64,000 nt of DNA from Saprospirales bacterium (GTDB lineage Bacteria > Bacteroidota > Bacteroidia > Chitinophagales > Saprospiraceae). Made by a program: the position numbers and the translations under genes. Below the pieces are notes generated by a model that did no database searches, had not been told where the DNA came from, and worked only from the letters and a program-made list of their open reading frames with translations. Below are positions 45,203 through 53,548 of this stretch, in pieces (position 1 is the first letter of the stretch; each line of letters starts with the position of its first letter). The stretch is from contig JADJBL010000014.1 of NCBI GenBank assembly GCA_016703765.1, positions 62,001 through 126,000 on the forward strand, in the 5' to 3' direction.

Positions 45203-45973
45203 ATTCCGAACGATTAGCTCAGCCAAATCCAGCACCATCACCTCATCCTGCTTGTCCTTTGCCTTGACCCCGTCGCTGAGCATCGTCATGCAGAAGGGGC
45301 AATTGGAAGCAACGATGCCGGCACCCGTATTCAGGGCTTCTTCCGCCCGCGCCTCGTTGATCCTCTGCTTTCCGGGCTCGTCCTCCTTGAACATCTGTGC
45401 GCCGCCGGCCCCACAACACAAGCCGTTTGATTTGCAACGCTTCATTTCCACCAGGTCTGCGTCGAGCGCTTCCAAAATGGCCCTCGGCGCCTCATAGACG
45501 CCGTTTGCGCGGCCCAGATAGCAGGAGTCGTGGTAGGTGATCTTTTTGCCTTTAAAAGAACCGCCGCCCTCCAGCTTTAGTTTACCCTCCGCCATCAATT
45601 GTTGGAGCAATTGGGTATGGTGGATGACTTCGTAGTTGCCCCCATACTCGGGGTATTCGTTTTTCAGGGTATTGAAACAGTGCGGGCAGGCCGTCACGAT
45701 CTTTTTTATGCCGTAATTATTCAGCGTGGCGATATTCTGGAAGGCCATCATCTGGAACAGGAATTCATTCCCCGCCCGCCGCGCCGGGTCGCCGGTACAG
45801 GTTTCCTCCATTCCCAAAATCCCGAAACTCATCCCGACCGCGTCCAGTATTTTGCACAGCGCCCGCGTCACCTTCTGCGCCCGGTCGTCATAGCTCCCCG
45901 CACAACCCACCCAAAAGAGGATTTCAGGCTGTCGGCCCTCCGCCGCCCATTCGGCCATGGTCTTAATATTCAT
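45191..45973 (-). CDS. CCG-domain (Fe-S) oxidoreductase subunit (HdrB/GlpC-like)
   Basis: 260 residues. Two cysteine-rich CCG-type segments: EILFWVGCAGSYDDRA with later EETCTGDPARRAGNE, then TYHDSCYLGRANGV with MKRCKSNGLCCGAGGAQMF. These bind the non-cubane or 4Fe-4S centres of heterodisulfide reductase B-like and glycolate-oxidase Fe-S subunits. Likely a soluble partner of the membrane Fe-S protein just upstream on the same strand (37-nt gap with an array). Together they resemble electron-transfer modules that take electrons from ETF or quinol; the substrate is not determined. Confidence 0.9.
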   Translation of the reverse strand: MNIKTMAEWAAEGRQPEILFWVGCAGSYDDRAQKVTRALCKILDAVGMSFGILGMEETCTGDPARRAGNEFLFQMMAFQNIATLNNYGIKKIVTACPHCFNTLKNEYPEYGGNYEVIHHTQLLQQLMAEGKLKLEGGGSFKGKKITYHDSCYLGRANGVYEAPRAILEALDADLVEMKRCKSNGLCCGAGGAQMFKEDEPGKQRINEARAEEALNTGAGIVASNCPFCMTMLSDGVKAKDKQDEVMVLDLAELIVRNNSL

Positions 45974-46022
45974 CGTTTACCATTTATCGTTAATTACGAG
46001 TCACCAGTCACTAGTCACCATT
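45970..46022. repeat. Heptamer tandem array (AGTCACC-type)
   Basis: AGTCACC, AGTCACT, AGTCACC preceded by ATCGTTT, ACCATTT, ATCGTTA, ATTACGA units, all period 7, between the two Fe-S genes. It begins at the downstream gene's ATG and supplies the GGT GAC TAG codons at the end of the upstream gene. Related in sequence to 1029-1062 and 44537-44610. Confidence 0.82.
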
Positions 46023-47366
46023 AACCCAATGATCCCTCGAAACCGGCATCTGCCAGGGCGAACCCCCGTTTTCGATGCTGTTGAACATCGGCACCCAATC
46101 CGTAGGTCCTTTGGAATCCATCAGGATCTCGTAGCGCCGCATTTTCAAGATGGGTTCGAGGGGGTTGATCAGCACGGGACAGGCTTCCACGCATGCGTTG
46201 CAAGTGGTGCAGGCGTGGATTTCCTCGGGAGAGATATAATCGAAAAGAGATCTCCCGTCGCCGAAATTCTCGCCGGACAGGGCAACGCCCTCTCCCCGGA
46301 GCTCCTCGCGAATGTACTGCGGGTCCTTGCTGTCCAGCTTGCGGCCCACTTCCTCCGTCCGGTCGCGGATATCCATCATGATCTTTCTGGGAGAGAGCTT
46401 TTTGCCCGTCAGGTTGGCAGGGCAGGAGGCCGTGCAGCGTCCGCATTCCGTGCAGCTGTATGCATCCAGGAGGTTTTTCCAGGACAGGTGAAAAACATCC
46501 TTTGCTCCGAAAGTCGGAATTTCTTCTTCCACAGGGGGTTCTGCGGTATCTGGCTGGAACATCCCCTGCACCATTTTAGTCACTTCGGGCATGTTTTCCA
46601 TCTTTCCCCTGGGCGTGAGCCGGGCGTAGTAGGTGTTCGGAAAGGCCAGTAGGATATGCAGGTGTTTGGATTTGGGCAGGTAATTCAAAAAACCGAAAAC
46701 CACCCCGATGTGGAGCCACCAACCGAAGCGCTCTACGAAATGCAGGGAGGACTCGTTCAGTCCTCCGAACAGCATGGGCCCGAGCCAACTGCTCACGGCC
46801 AGCGGCCCCGTGTCGTGATAAACGTAAGGATTGAGCTGCTGCAGAAGGATGTCCGCCCCATTCATGCTGAAAATGGCGACGATCAGGAGTATTTCTAGGA
46901 TCAGGATGATGTTGGCGTCGAGAAAGGGCCAGCCTTTCATTTCGGGTTTGTGGAACCGGGGCACCCTGAGCACGTTGCGTCGCACGAGGAAAATCACAGT
47001 GGCTACGAAGGCCAGTACACTGAGTATTTCAATAAAACTGATGATAACGGTGTACAACCAACCTAGCCTGGGAGCGAAAAAGCGGTGCCAGCCGAACAGG
47101 CCGTCTGCAAAAATCTCAATGAGCTCGATCTGGGTGATGACAAAGGCGACATAGATGAAGAGGTGAAGAACGCCCGGTATCCAGTTGGTGAACATCTTTT
47201 GCTGGCCGAAGGCCACCAGCAGCACATTCCGCCAGCGAAGGCCCGGATTGCCGGAAATGTCTTCCTCTTTCCCGAGCAACACATTCCTGCGGATCTTTCC
47301 AAATTGCCGGACAGCATACCAGGTGGCCGTGATCGCCACCAAGAGGAACAGGATTTGTTGGACCAT
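46011..47366 (-). CDS. Membrane (Fe-S)-binding protein with two 4Fe-4S motifs
   Basis: 451 residues from ATG 47366. Five or six N-terminal membrane helices (ILFLLVAITATWYAV, VLHLFIYVAFVITQIELIEIFA, VIISFIEILSVLAFVATVIFLV, ILEILLIVAIFSMNGA and so on) form a NarI/nitrate-reductase-gamma-like cytochrome-type part. The cytoplasmic tail has CTECGRCTASCP and CTTCNACVEACP, two 4Fe-4S ligands sets. Acts as a quinone-linked electron carrier together with the CCG protein downstream. The repeat that follows writes the last two codons and stop. Confidence 0.9.
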   Translation of the reverse strand: MVQQILFLLVAITATWYAVRQFGKIRRNVLLGKEEDISGNPGLRWRNVLLVAFGQQKMFTNWIPGVLHLFIYVAFVITQIELIEIFADGLFGWHRFFAPRLGWLYTVIISFIEILSVLAFVATVIFLVRRNVLRVPRFHKPEMKGWPFLDANIILILEILLIVAIFSMNGADILLQQLNPYVYHDTGPLAVSSWLGPMLFGGLNESSLHFVERFGWWLHIGVVFGFLNYLPKSKHLHILLAFPNTYYARLTPRGKMENMPEVTKMVQGMFQPDTAEPPVEEEIPTFGAKDVFHLSWKNLLDAYSCTECGRCTASCPANLTGKKLSPRKIMMDIRDRTEEVGRKLDSKDPQYIREELRGEGVALSGENFGDGRSLFDYISPEEIHACTTCNACVEACPVLINPLEPILKMRRYEILMDSKGPTDWVPMFNSIENGGSPWQMPVSRDHWVNGD

Positions 47367-47429
47367 GATCGCGCGCACTTTGTTTGGCGAATGCGCACAA
47401 GATACGTACTTTCACGCAAAACCTAAGGC

Positions 47430-47924
47430 ATGAAAATCCTCGACCACCGGCAGATCCAGCAAAAGATCAAGCGATTGGCCTACGAGATCCTGGAGCGGAA
47501 TTACGGAGAAGAAGAGATCATCCTCGCGGGTATCAACAACAACGGAATGACCTTCGCCGAAATGCTGTCCAGCCAGCTCCAGGCCATTTCCACCCAAAAA
47601 TTTACCCTGACCCGCATCCGGCTCAACCCCGCAGCGCCTGCCGTACACCCCATCCAGTTGGAAATGACGGCCTCCCAACTCGAAAATAAAGTGATTATCA
47701 TCGTCGACGACGTGGCCAATACCGGCAGGACAATCTTTTACGCCATCAAACCCATCCTGGAGGTTCTTCCCAAAAAAGTGGAAGTAGCCGTCCTCGCAGA
47801 CCGCACCCACAAATCCTTCCCCATCCGGGTGGATTACGTCGGCCTCTCCCTCGCCACCACCTTGCTCCAGACCATCGATGTGGAGATCAGGGAAGTCCAG
47901 GAATGGGCGGTGTATCTTCGATAG
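47430..47924 (+). CDS. PyrR-like phosphoribosyltransferase
   Basis: 164 residues. PRPP-binding loop VIIIVDDVANTGRTIFYAI is the PRTase signature, preceded by IILAGINNNGMTFAEML, and the C-terminus has EVAVLADRTHKSFPIRVDYVGLS. The order fits PyrR or hypoxanthine-type PRTases, which handle pyrimidine or purine bases; I cannot separate them. Cytoplasmic. The TAG stop lies in the first unit of the heptamer array that follows. Divergent from the Fe-S gene (63 nt). Confidence 0.85.
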   Translation: MKILDHRQIQQKIKRLAYEILERNYGEEEIILAGINNNGMTFAEMLSSQLQAISTQKFTLTRIRLNPAAPAVHPIQLEMTASQLENKVIIIVDDVANTGRTIFYAIKPILEVLPKKVEVAVLADRTHKSFPIRVDYVGLSLATTLLQTIDVEIREVQEWAVYLR

Positions 47925-48031
47925 ACGGCGGACGGCAGACGATAGACGGTGGACGGGTGTAGAGACGCGATACTTCGCGTCTAATCCGTCCGCCGTCCGC
48001 CGTCCACCGTCCGCCGTCCACCGTCTACCGT
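47925..48031. repeat. Inverted heptamer array (GACGGCG/CCGTCCG-type) with nested palindrome
   Basis: Left arm has five AGACGGC/GGACGGC/AGACGAT/AGACGGT/GGACGGG units; right arm has seven CCGTCCG/CCGTCCA-type units, period 7. Between them, 47964-47983 is a perfect 8-bp hairpin (AGACGCGA / TCGCGTCT) with loop TACT. The nested TAGAGACGCGA word resembles a repeat I recall from other bacterial genomes, though I cannot verify it here. Lies between the PRTase and serine hydrolase genes, which converge. Confidence 0.88.
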
Positions 48032-49788
48032 CTTAAAGCTTTCTGCTTCGCTCCTCCCTGCTCCAGCTCGAGATGCGTCACCTTGCCAGAATCGTCGGCC
48101 ACGAAGGTGATATAGGCCTTTACCACTTTCAGGAAGTACTCGGTTTCCGATTTGGGAAAGATTTCGAACGCCGGCTGCCCGGTGACCTGAGCAAAGATTT
48201 GATCGCCCTCCCGTGTGATGGTGATGACCACAGGGCCCAATTCGTATTCTCCCGTATAGCGGTCGTAGATAGCCGGATCGACCTCGATGGCTATATCGGG
48301 CTCTACTCTCGGCGCCTTGACGGTTTGTCCGTACTGGGTATGAATACCGTGGGTAACGATACCGTATTCATCCCGGAAAAACTCGATCTGGGCATCGACT
48401 TCTTTCCAGAAAAATTTGGTGTCGGTCTGCGGGAAGATCTCATAGACGGGCTGGTCGGCTAGCTTGGCCATCAGGCTGTTGCCTTCGCGGGTCACCTCCA
48501 GGAGCGCGCCGCCTGGGTACTCGTAAAAGCCGGTATATTCGTCGTAAAGGTCGTAATTGATGTTTTCCTTGACGGAAAAGGAAGCCTGGTCGGCCAGATT
48601 GGCCCAGGCGAAGAGTTCGATCAGGTCGTGGGTATATTGGGTGGGGTCTTTGGCAATGGGTGGGGTGCTATTGGTCAGCACGGCCACCGTCAGGTTTTCT
48701 CCGGGAAGCCGGCTCAGGTTGGTCAGGAAGCCATGCAAGCCTCCGCTATGGGTGATCTCCTGCGCTTCCCGGAAACTCGTCAGCGCCCAGCCGTAACCAT
48801 ACCCGTCGAATTCCAAAGTCGGCGGCAACTCACCGTCGTTTAGAAGTACGGGGGTATGAGCAGCTTTCAGGCTTCCGGCTTGCAACGCTCTGCCGTTGAA
48901 TATCGCCTCGTTCCAAAGGAACAGGTCGCCGACCGTGGAATACAGATTGCCGGCGCCTCCAGCCCAGGACATGTCCCAATCGAGACCCACCGCGATGCTG
49001 TCGAGGTTTTCGGCGTCATAGCCGAGGGCTTCGTTTTTGAGTTTTTTTCCATGCACATGGACCCCGGTATTCTTCATGCCCAGGGGAGCGAAAAAGGTCT
49101 TTTTCAAATAGGCGTTGAAGGACATTCCGGACACCTGTTCCACCAGGTAGCCCAGGATGAAATAACCCGAGTTGTTGTATTGCCAGTTGCTTCCCGGATC
49201 GAAATCGTATTCATAGGCTTTGATCTCCTGGACAAGCGCAGCCCAGCTTATTGGCCCCGTCACCCGTTCGACGAAGTTTGCTTCGTTGGTATAGCTATGA
49301 ATACCCGATGTGTGGGTGAGCAGGTGGTGGATCGTGACCTCGTCGCCACGCGGAAAGTCGGGGATGTATTTGGAGAGTTTGTCGTCGAGCTTCATTTTTC
49401 CCTCCTCGACGAGTTTCAGGATCGCCGCTGCGGTAAATTGTTTACTGATCGAACCAATGCGGAATTTGGTTTCGGGCCCCACGGGAATGCCTTTTTCGAT
49501 ATTGGCGTAGCCGAAGCCCCGCTGGTAGAGGATCTTCCCGTTTTGAGCCACCAGGACCGAAGCGCCTGGTTTCTTCCCTTCGGAGTAGAGTCTTGAACAA
49601 ACTTTCCACGAGCTTTTCGGGGGCAGGAAAAGCCATATCGCTCCGGGCGCCGTATCGCTCGAGCAAGTCGCACATGTCTTCCCGTCCTTTGATTCGGGCT
49701 GCTTGCCAAGGCGTGAGTCCCGACTTGCAGACGGTGTTGGGGTCGGCGCGATGTTCGAGCAATAAGATCGCCCGGTCCAACATTCCAT
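48025..49788 (-). CDS. Serine hydrolase (class-C beta-lactamase/PBP-like), catalytic fragment
   Basis: Real coding starts near 49590 (YSEGKKPGASVLVAQNGK); codons above that are noise. Class-C-like active site: SISKQ (SxxK), YNNSGY (YxN), and HSGG in place of KTG. Two DUF3471-type repeats follow (YDEYTGFYEYPGG, YDRYTGEYELGPV), common after such domains. The frame breaks near 49585-49594: upstream reads SLFKTL, and adding CT (a CTCT repeat slip) gives SLFKTLYSEGKKPG. The N-terminal fragment is annotated separately. Probably a secreted peptidase or esterase with a binding region. Confidence 0.82.
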   Translation of the reverse strand: MECWTGRSYCSNIAPTPTPSASRDSRLGKQPESKDGKTCATCSSDTAPGAIWLFLPPKSSWKVCSRLYSEGKKPGASVLVAQNGKILYQRGFGYANIEKGIPVGPETKFRIGSISKQFTAAAILKLVEEGKMKLDDKLSKYIPDFPRGDEVTIHHLLTHTSGIHSYTNEANFVERVTGPISWAALVQEIKAYEYDFDPGSNWQYNNSGYFILGYLVEQVSGMSFNAYLKKTFFAPLGMKNTGVHVHGKKLKNEALGYDAENLDSIAVGLDWDMSWAGGAGNLYSTVGDLFLWNEAIFNGRALQAGSLKAAHTPVLLNDGELPPTLEFDGYGYGWALTSFREAQEITHSGGLHGFLTNLSRLPGENLTVAVLTNSTPPIAKDPTQYTHDLIELFAWANLADQASFSVKENINYDLYDEYTGFYEYPGGALLEVTREGNSLMAKLADQPVYEIFPQTDTKFFWKEVDAQIEFFRDEYGIVTHGIHTQYGQTVKAPRVEPDIAIEVDPAIYDRYTGEYELGPVVITITREGDQIFAQVTGQPAFEIFPKSETEYFLKVVKAYITFVADDSGKVTHLELEQGGAKQKALRR

Positions 49789-50377
49789 CCGAAGCAGCGG
49801 TTTCCAACAGTTCGGGCAGGCGGTCGACCGTGAGGAAGTTGATGGAAAAACCCCATGCGTATTGTGCGTCGAGAACTTTTATCAACAAGGTGTTCTTGCC
49901 TTTCTTGAAATTCAGTTCCAGGAGGTCCTGATTGGCCTCGTGAGCCCGGAAAATGAAATTTTCGTGAACCAGCTCTCCATTGAGCCAGACCTTGACAGCA
50001 TCATCGCTGCCAATACCGACGAGTCTTTTTCCATCGGCGGAAAGGAAGATCTCGGCATAGGCGTATGCGTAAACGTATTCGGGAGCGCTGTAAAAAGCAT
50101 CCAGATCGACATACTCCTCTTTGGCCTCCATGCTTCGCCATTGGTAGGACTGCCCTTGGTACATTTGTCCAAGTCCCTCTTTAATGGCTGACAATTGTCC
50201 GGGGTCGAGCAATTCGGCGTCGAATGCTACTTTTTGCTGCTTCTGGTCCGGGTTGTCCGAGCCTTCCGCAATGGGAAAGGGTCCTAAAACGAAGTAGCTG
50301 GGAGAAACCGGTTGTGAGAGAAGGGTTGAAAAGTTGAAAAGTTGAAAAATTAGTAAAAGAAGGAGTGTGGTTCTCAT
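49442..50377 (-). CDS. Serine hydrolase, N-terminal fragment (signal peptide, binding domain, ankyrin repeats)
   Basis: Reads from ATG 50377. The signal peptide contains QLFNFST, encoded by the octamer array itself. Next comes a PA14/carbohydrate-binding-like domain (YAEIFLSADGKRLVGIGSDD, VKVWLNGELVHENF), then ankyrin-like repeats (RADPNTVCKSGLTPWQAARIKGREDMCDLLERYGA). After residue about 262 (near position 49592) the translation (RREETRRFGPGG) is out of frame; the true continuation is the catalytic fragment. So this is one exported serine hydrolase of about 785 residues, split by a dinucleotide slip. Confidence 0.78.
   Translation of the reverse strand: MRTTLLLLLIFQLFNFSTLLSQPVSPSYFVLGPFPIAEGSDNPDQKQQKVAFDAELLDPGQLSAIKEGLGQMYQGQSYQWRSMEAKEEYVDLDAFYSAPEYVYAYAYAEIFLSADGKRLVGIGSDDAVKVWLNGELVHENFIFRAHEANQDLLELNFKKGKNTLLIKVLDAQYAWGFSINFLTVDRLPELLETAASDGMLDRAILLLEHRADPNTVCKSGLTPWQAARIKGREDMCDLLERYGARSDMAFPAPEKLVESLFKTLLRREETRRFGPGGSKREDPLPAGLRLRQYRKRHSRGARNQIPHWFDQ
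50318..50351. repeat. Octamer array GTTGAAAA inside a signal-peptide coding region
   Basis: Three direct copies of GTTGAAAA (plus strand), read on the minus strand as CAACTTTTC units that code for part of the hydrolase signal peptide. Same word as the array at 32575-32686. Confidence 0.8.
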
Positions 50378-50537
50378 TGTGGTGGTTTTTAGGCCGGTAA
50401 CTTATGGCGGTGCGCCAGGAAGGCCAATTTTTTTCTACAAAATAGCCAAGGTTGGGCGACAGAACAACCTAATTGGTCAATTTTTTTTGCCGGGTGGAAT
50501 GGGAAGCCGAACATTTGGGTACCAAAAATTAAACATC

Positions 50538-50844
50538 ATGAAAAGCCTTCCATTTCAAATCTCTAATGTTCTTTTTTTGATCCTCGTTTTGTCCTTATTC
50601 CTCAGCGGTTGCGCCGAAAAAGAAGCGGTGGATGCCTGTCTGAAGGGGCACCTACGGTTTTCTGGGCGGTTTGTGGCATGGTTTTATCGCCCCCTTCGAT
50701 TTGATCGCAATGCTATTTAAAGACGACGTGGTCGTCTTCGCTCAAAACAACAACGGCGCCTGGTACGCTTTCGGATTCCTCATCGGCAGCGGCGGCTGGG
50801 GATTGTTAGGGGGCCATAGTGTGAAAAACAGAAGAAGAAGATAA
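50538..50844 (+). pseudogene. Small lipoprotein with conserved GFLGGLWHGF domain, frame-slipped
   Basis: ATG 50538 gives MKSLPFQISNVLFLILVLSLFLSGCAEKE, a lipoprotein signal with lipobox LSGC. After CLKG (near 50650) the frame slips: reading about 50656 on gives GFLGGLWHGFIAPFDLIAML, VVVFAQNNNGAWYAFGFLIG and GGWGLLGG, ending at TAA 50844. I recognise this as a small conserved family seen in several phyla (GFWxGLWHG core) of unknown function. An extra C in CACC would explain the slip. As one protein it would have about 100 residues and sit before the next membrane gene. Confidence 0.68.
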
Positions 50845-50862
50845 TTCTAAAACTCCCACGCC

Positions 50863-51261
50863 ATGTTGCAACAAGTTCACAAACACATCACTTCCGAGCT
50901 GGGACAAAACACCCGGACGGATATCATTTTCATCATCACGGCCATTTTGCTCAACCTGCTGTCGCTGGCAGTCAATTCCGGTTTTGCATCGGAAGAAAAG
51001 ACTTCTTTTCTGATCGTGATGTTCATTTTCGTAGCCCTGATTATCGTCGTAAATGCGGTGGTCATTTTTGGCCTGATCAAGGGAAAACAAACCCGGACCA
51101 AGCTGCTCCAGGGCCTGCTCAGCATGTACCAGGACCAAAAAGTGGATAAGTATTACGATCCCTCCCTTTTGGGCAATTACAATGTCAGGTACAACCTGTT
51201 TATTCTGGTGGTTGTTTTCACCGGGCTTATCGCGATTGTGGTGCCGTTTGTGATCAGGTAA
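50863..51261 (+). CDS. Small membrane protein of unknown function
   Basis: 132 residues with three membrane helices: IIFIITAILLNLLSLAVNSGF, FLIVMFIFVALIIVVNAVVIFGLI and LFILVVVFTGLIAIVVPFVI. An N-terminal helix (LQQVHKHITSELGQNTRT) precedes them, and a cytosolic loop (KLLQGLLSMYQDQKVDKYYD) lies between helices 2 and 3. I do not recognise the family. It may be co-transcribed with the small lipoprotein, 18 nt upstream. Confidence 0.75.
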   Translation: MLQQVHKHITSELGQNTRTDIIFIITAILLNLLSLAVNSGFASEEKTSFLIVMFIFVALIIVVNAVVIFGLIKGKQTRTKLLQGLLSMYQDQKVDKYYDPSLLGNYNVRYNLFILVVVFTGLIAIVVPFVIR

Positions 51262-51757
51262 GGGGCTTTAGATACCTTTCCTTCGCGGTCTCTAAATGAT
51301 GGATATTGTGCCCGACTACAAGGTACCCCACCGCCCTTGCCGTGAGGACCGAACGGCCGGCCGTGCCGACCTGCGTCGCCATTTCGGGAGTAAAGCTTTG
51401 GAATAAGCGGATGGTCGATCGGCGGATATCCTGGTATTCGTCGAGCATTCCCTCCCAGGAGCGCTGATTGGCCTGGCTTACCATCGCATACCCATCGTGG
51501 TCGAAGCCGGGGAGCACCGTCTTATCGCCACGAGCAAAGCGGAGCGCCCGGTAGGAGAGGATTCGCTCGACATCCAGCACGTGCTGCCACATCTCCTTGA
51601 TGGTCCATTTGCCCTCCGCATAACGAAACAGGAGCTGCTCCTCGCTCAGGTTTTGCAGAAGGCTCAGGGTCTGGATTTGCATGTCATCCAGGCCCGTGAT
51701 CAGGTCGGGATAATGCACCAGGTCGATCTCTCCCGCAAACCATTCGGGGGTATTCAT
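51254..51757 (-). CDS. DinB-like metal-dependent protein
   Basis: 167 residues forming a four-helix bundle: QIQTLSLLQNLSEEQLLFRYAEGKWTIKEMWQHVLDVERIL, SWEGMLDEYQDIRRSTIRLFQ and GYLVVGHNIHHLETAKERY. The histidines of WQHVLD and HNIHH are placed for the divalent metal of the DinB/YfiT fold. These are bacillithiol-related transferases or stress proteins in Gram-positives; role unknown here. Overlaps the membrane protein's stop by 8 nt on the opposite strand. Confidence 0.86.
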   Translation of the reverse strand: MNTPEWFAGEIDLVHYPDLITGLDDMQIQTLSLLQNLSEEQLLFRYAEGKWTIKEMWQHVLDVERILSYRALRFARGDKTVLPGFDHDGYAMVSQANQRSWEGMLDEYQDIRRSTIRLFQSFTPEMATQVGTAGRSVLTARAVGYLVVGHNIHHLETAKERYLKPLT

Positions 51758-51859
51758 CGGGCGCAGGATGGGTAATGAGGATCTGATTGTTCATTCGATT
51801 GGAATTGGAGTCTTTTTTCTAAATTTGAAGCCTTGGTAAAAATAAGAGAATTAAAGGTT

Positions 51860-53413
51860 ATGAGAAAATTGTATGCCTTCTTAATGTGCGCAGTCGGTGC
51901 GTTTCCCACTTTTTCCCAAAACGTCCTCATCAGCGACCAGAACCATCCCTGCGAGCCGACCATCATGATGGACCCCAAAAATCCCCACGTGATCGTGGCG
52001 GGTACGGTGCTCGACAACTATTATGTGAGTGCGGATACCGGGAAAACCTGGGCCGAATACAAACTCCAATCTCCTTTCGGCGTTTGGGGCGATCCCGTGC
52101 TGGGAGTGGATACATCGGGTCATTTTTACTACTTCCACCTCTCCAATCCGCCCAACGGAAACTGGATCGACCGCATCGTTTGCCAAAAATCGGTCGACGG
52201 TGGCCATACCTGGAGCGAAGGCACTTTTACAGGACTGAATGGCGCCAAAGCCCAGGATAAACACTGGTGCGCGATCGACCGCAATAAAAACTACATCTAC
52301 CTGACCTGGACCCAATTCGACGAATATGGGAGTACTAATCCGGGCGACAGCAGCCTCATCCTCTTCTCTAAATCGACAGATGGGGGCCAGACCTGGACCC
52401 CGGCCCAACGCATCAACAAAATTGCCGGCGACTGCCTGGACTCCGACAATACAGTGGAAGGCGCCGTGCCCTCCGTGGGGCCAAACGGAGAGGTGTACGT
52501 CGCCTGGGCAGGACCCAAAGGCATCGTGTTTGACCGTTCGCTGGACGAAGGCGCCACCTGGATGCAGGAGGATATACTGGTGGACCCCATGCCGACGGGC
52601 TGGGACTATCAGGTTCCGGGAATATACCGCAGCAACGGCCTGCCCGTCACGGCCTGCGATCTCAGCGGAGGGCCCCATCGCGGCACGATCTACATCAATT
52701 GGTCTGACCAGCGCAACGGCCCCAACGATACGGATGTCTGGATGGCCAAATCCACAGATGGAGGCAACACCTGGAGTAGCCCGATCCGCATCAACGACGA
52801 TCCGGCCGGAAAACATCAGTTTTTCACCTGGATGACCGTCGACCAAACGACGGGTTATCTGTATTTTGTCTTCTACGACCGGCGGGAACATACTGACCCC
52901 TCCACGGATGTCTACCTGGCCTGGTCGACAGACGGAGGGGCTACTTTCGCGAACAAAAAAATCAGCGAGTCGTCTTTTGTGCCGAACCTCGGGGTGTTTT
53001 TCGGGGATTACAACAACATCGTAGCCCACGCCGGCATAATCAGGCCCATTTGGACCCGGATGCACAATGGGGAGTTGAGCATTTGGACGGACCTGCTTTC
53101 GCAAAGCGAGATCATTTCCTCCTCCAGAGAGCCGATAATTGGTTCCTTTGAAGTCGAGAATTTCCCGAACCCCGTTTCGGATACCGAATACTTTTCATTC
53201 AAATTGCATGGACCCTCGGTGGTGGACTTGCAGATCCTGGACTCTGCCGGAATGGTAGTCGCCACCATTATCAAACAGGAAAAAAGGGAGTACGGAAAAT
53301 ACGTCGTCCCGGTCGATTTAAAATCCCTTGGTTTGCCTGCCGGGAGCTATTACGGGAAGCTGATCATCGACGGGCAAGTGAAGGTGATGAGGGTAGTGGT
53401 AATTAAGAATTAG
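51860..53413 (+). CDS. T9SS-exported BNR-repeat sialidase-like protein
   Basis: 517 residues from ATG 51860 with a signal peptide (MRKLYAFLMCAVGAFPTFSQ). Five Asp-box/BNR motifs (S-x-D-x-G-x-T-[WF]): SVDGGHTW, STDGGQTW, SLDEGATW, STDGGNTW, STDGGATF, marking a six-bladed propeller as in sialidases. It lacks obvious sialidase Arg-triad context, so its substrate is open. The last 80 residues (VENFPNPVSDTEYFSF, SAGMVVATII, LPAGSYYGKLIIDG) are a T9SS type A sorting domain for export and surface anchoring. Likely an exported glycan- or polymer-binding protein. Confidence 0.88.
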   Translation: MRKLYAFLMCAVGAFPTFSQNVLISDQNHPCEPTIMMDPKNPHVIVAGTVLDNYYVSADTGKTWAEYKLQSPFGVWGDPVLGVDTSGHFYYFHLSNPPNGNWIDRIVCQKSVDGGHTWSEGTFTGLNGAKAQDKHWCAIDRNKNYIYLTWTQFDEYGSTNPGDSSLILFSKSTDGGQTWTPAQRINKIAGDCLDSDNTVEGAVPSVGPNGEVYVAWAGPKGIVFDRSLDEGATWMQEDILVDPMPTGWDYQVPGIYRSNGLPVTACDLSGGPHRGTIYINWSDQRNGPNDTDVWMAKSTDGGNTWSSPIRINDDPAGKHQFFTWMTVDQTTGYLYFVFYDRREHTDPSTDVYLAWSTDGGATFANKKISESSFVPNLGVFFGDYNNIVAHAGIIRPIWTRMHNGELSIWTDLLSQSEIISSSREPIIGSFEVENFPNPVSDTEYFSFKLHGPSVVDLQILDSAGMVVATIIKQEKREYGKYVVPVDLKSLGLPAGSYYGKLIIDGQVKVMRVVVIKN

Positions 53414-53436
53414 CAACAACACGGCATTTTAAAATG

Positions 53437-53506
53437 AACCGCAAAGGCGCAAAGAACGCAAAGGAAACCAGCGGTTTATCTTAGCGTTCTTTGCGCCTTT
53501 GCGGTT
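53437..53506. repeat. Perfect 23-bp inverted repeat (AACCGCAAAGGCGC...)
   Basis: Left arm 53437-53459 and right arm 53484-53506 are exact complements around a 24-nt spacer. Within each arm a GCAAAGG/GCAAAGAAC word repeats with period 8-9. It lies between the BNR gene and the next convergent gene and could be a bidirectional terminator or a mobile palindrome. Confidence 0.9.
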
Positions 53507-53548
53507 AAATCAATTCAAATAATTTATCTGTGGCGTTACATGAGATGC

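Noticed and set aside
44537..48031. Possible CRISPR arrays at the repeat clusters
   Set aside because: Units are 7-9 nt with no spacers and no cas genes nearby; these are short tandem arrays.
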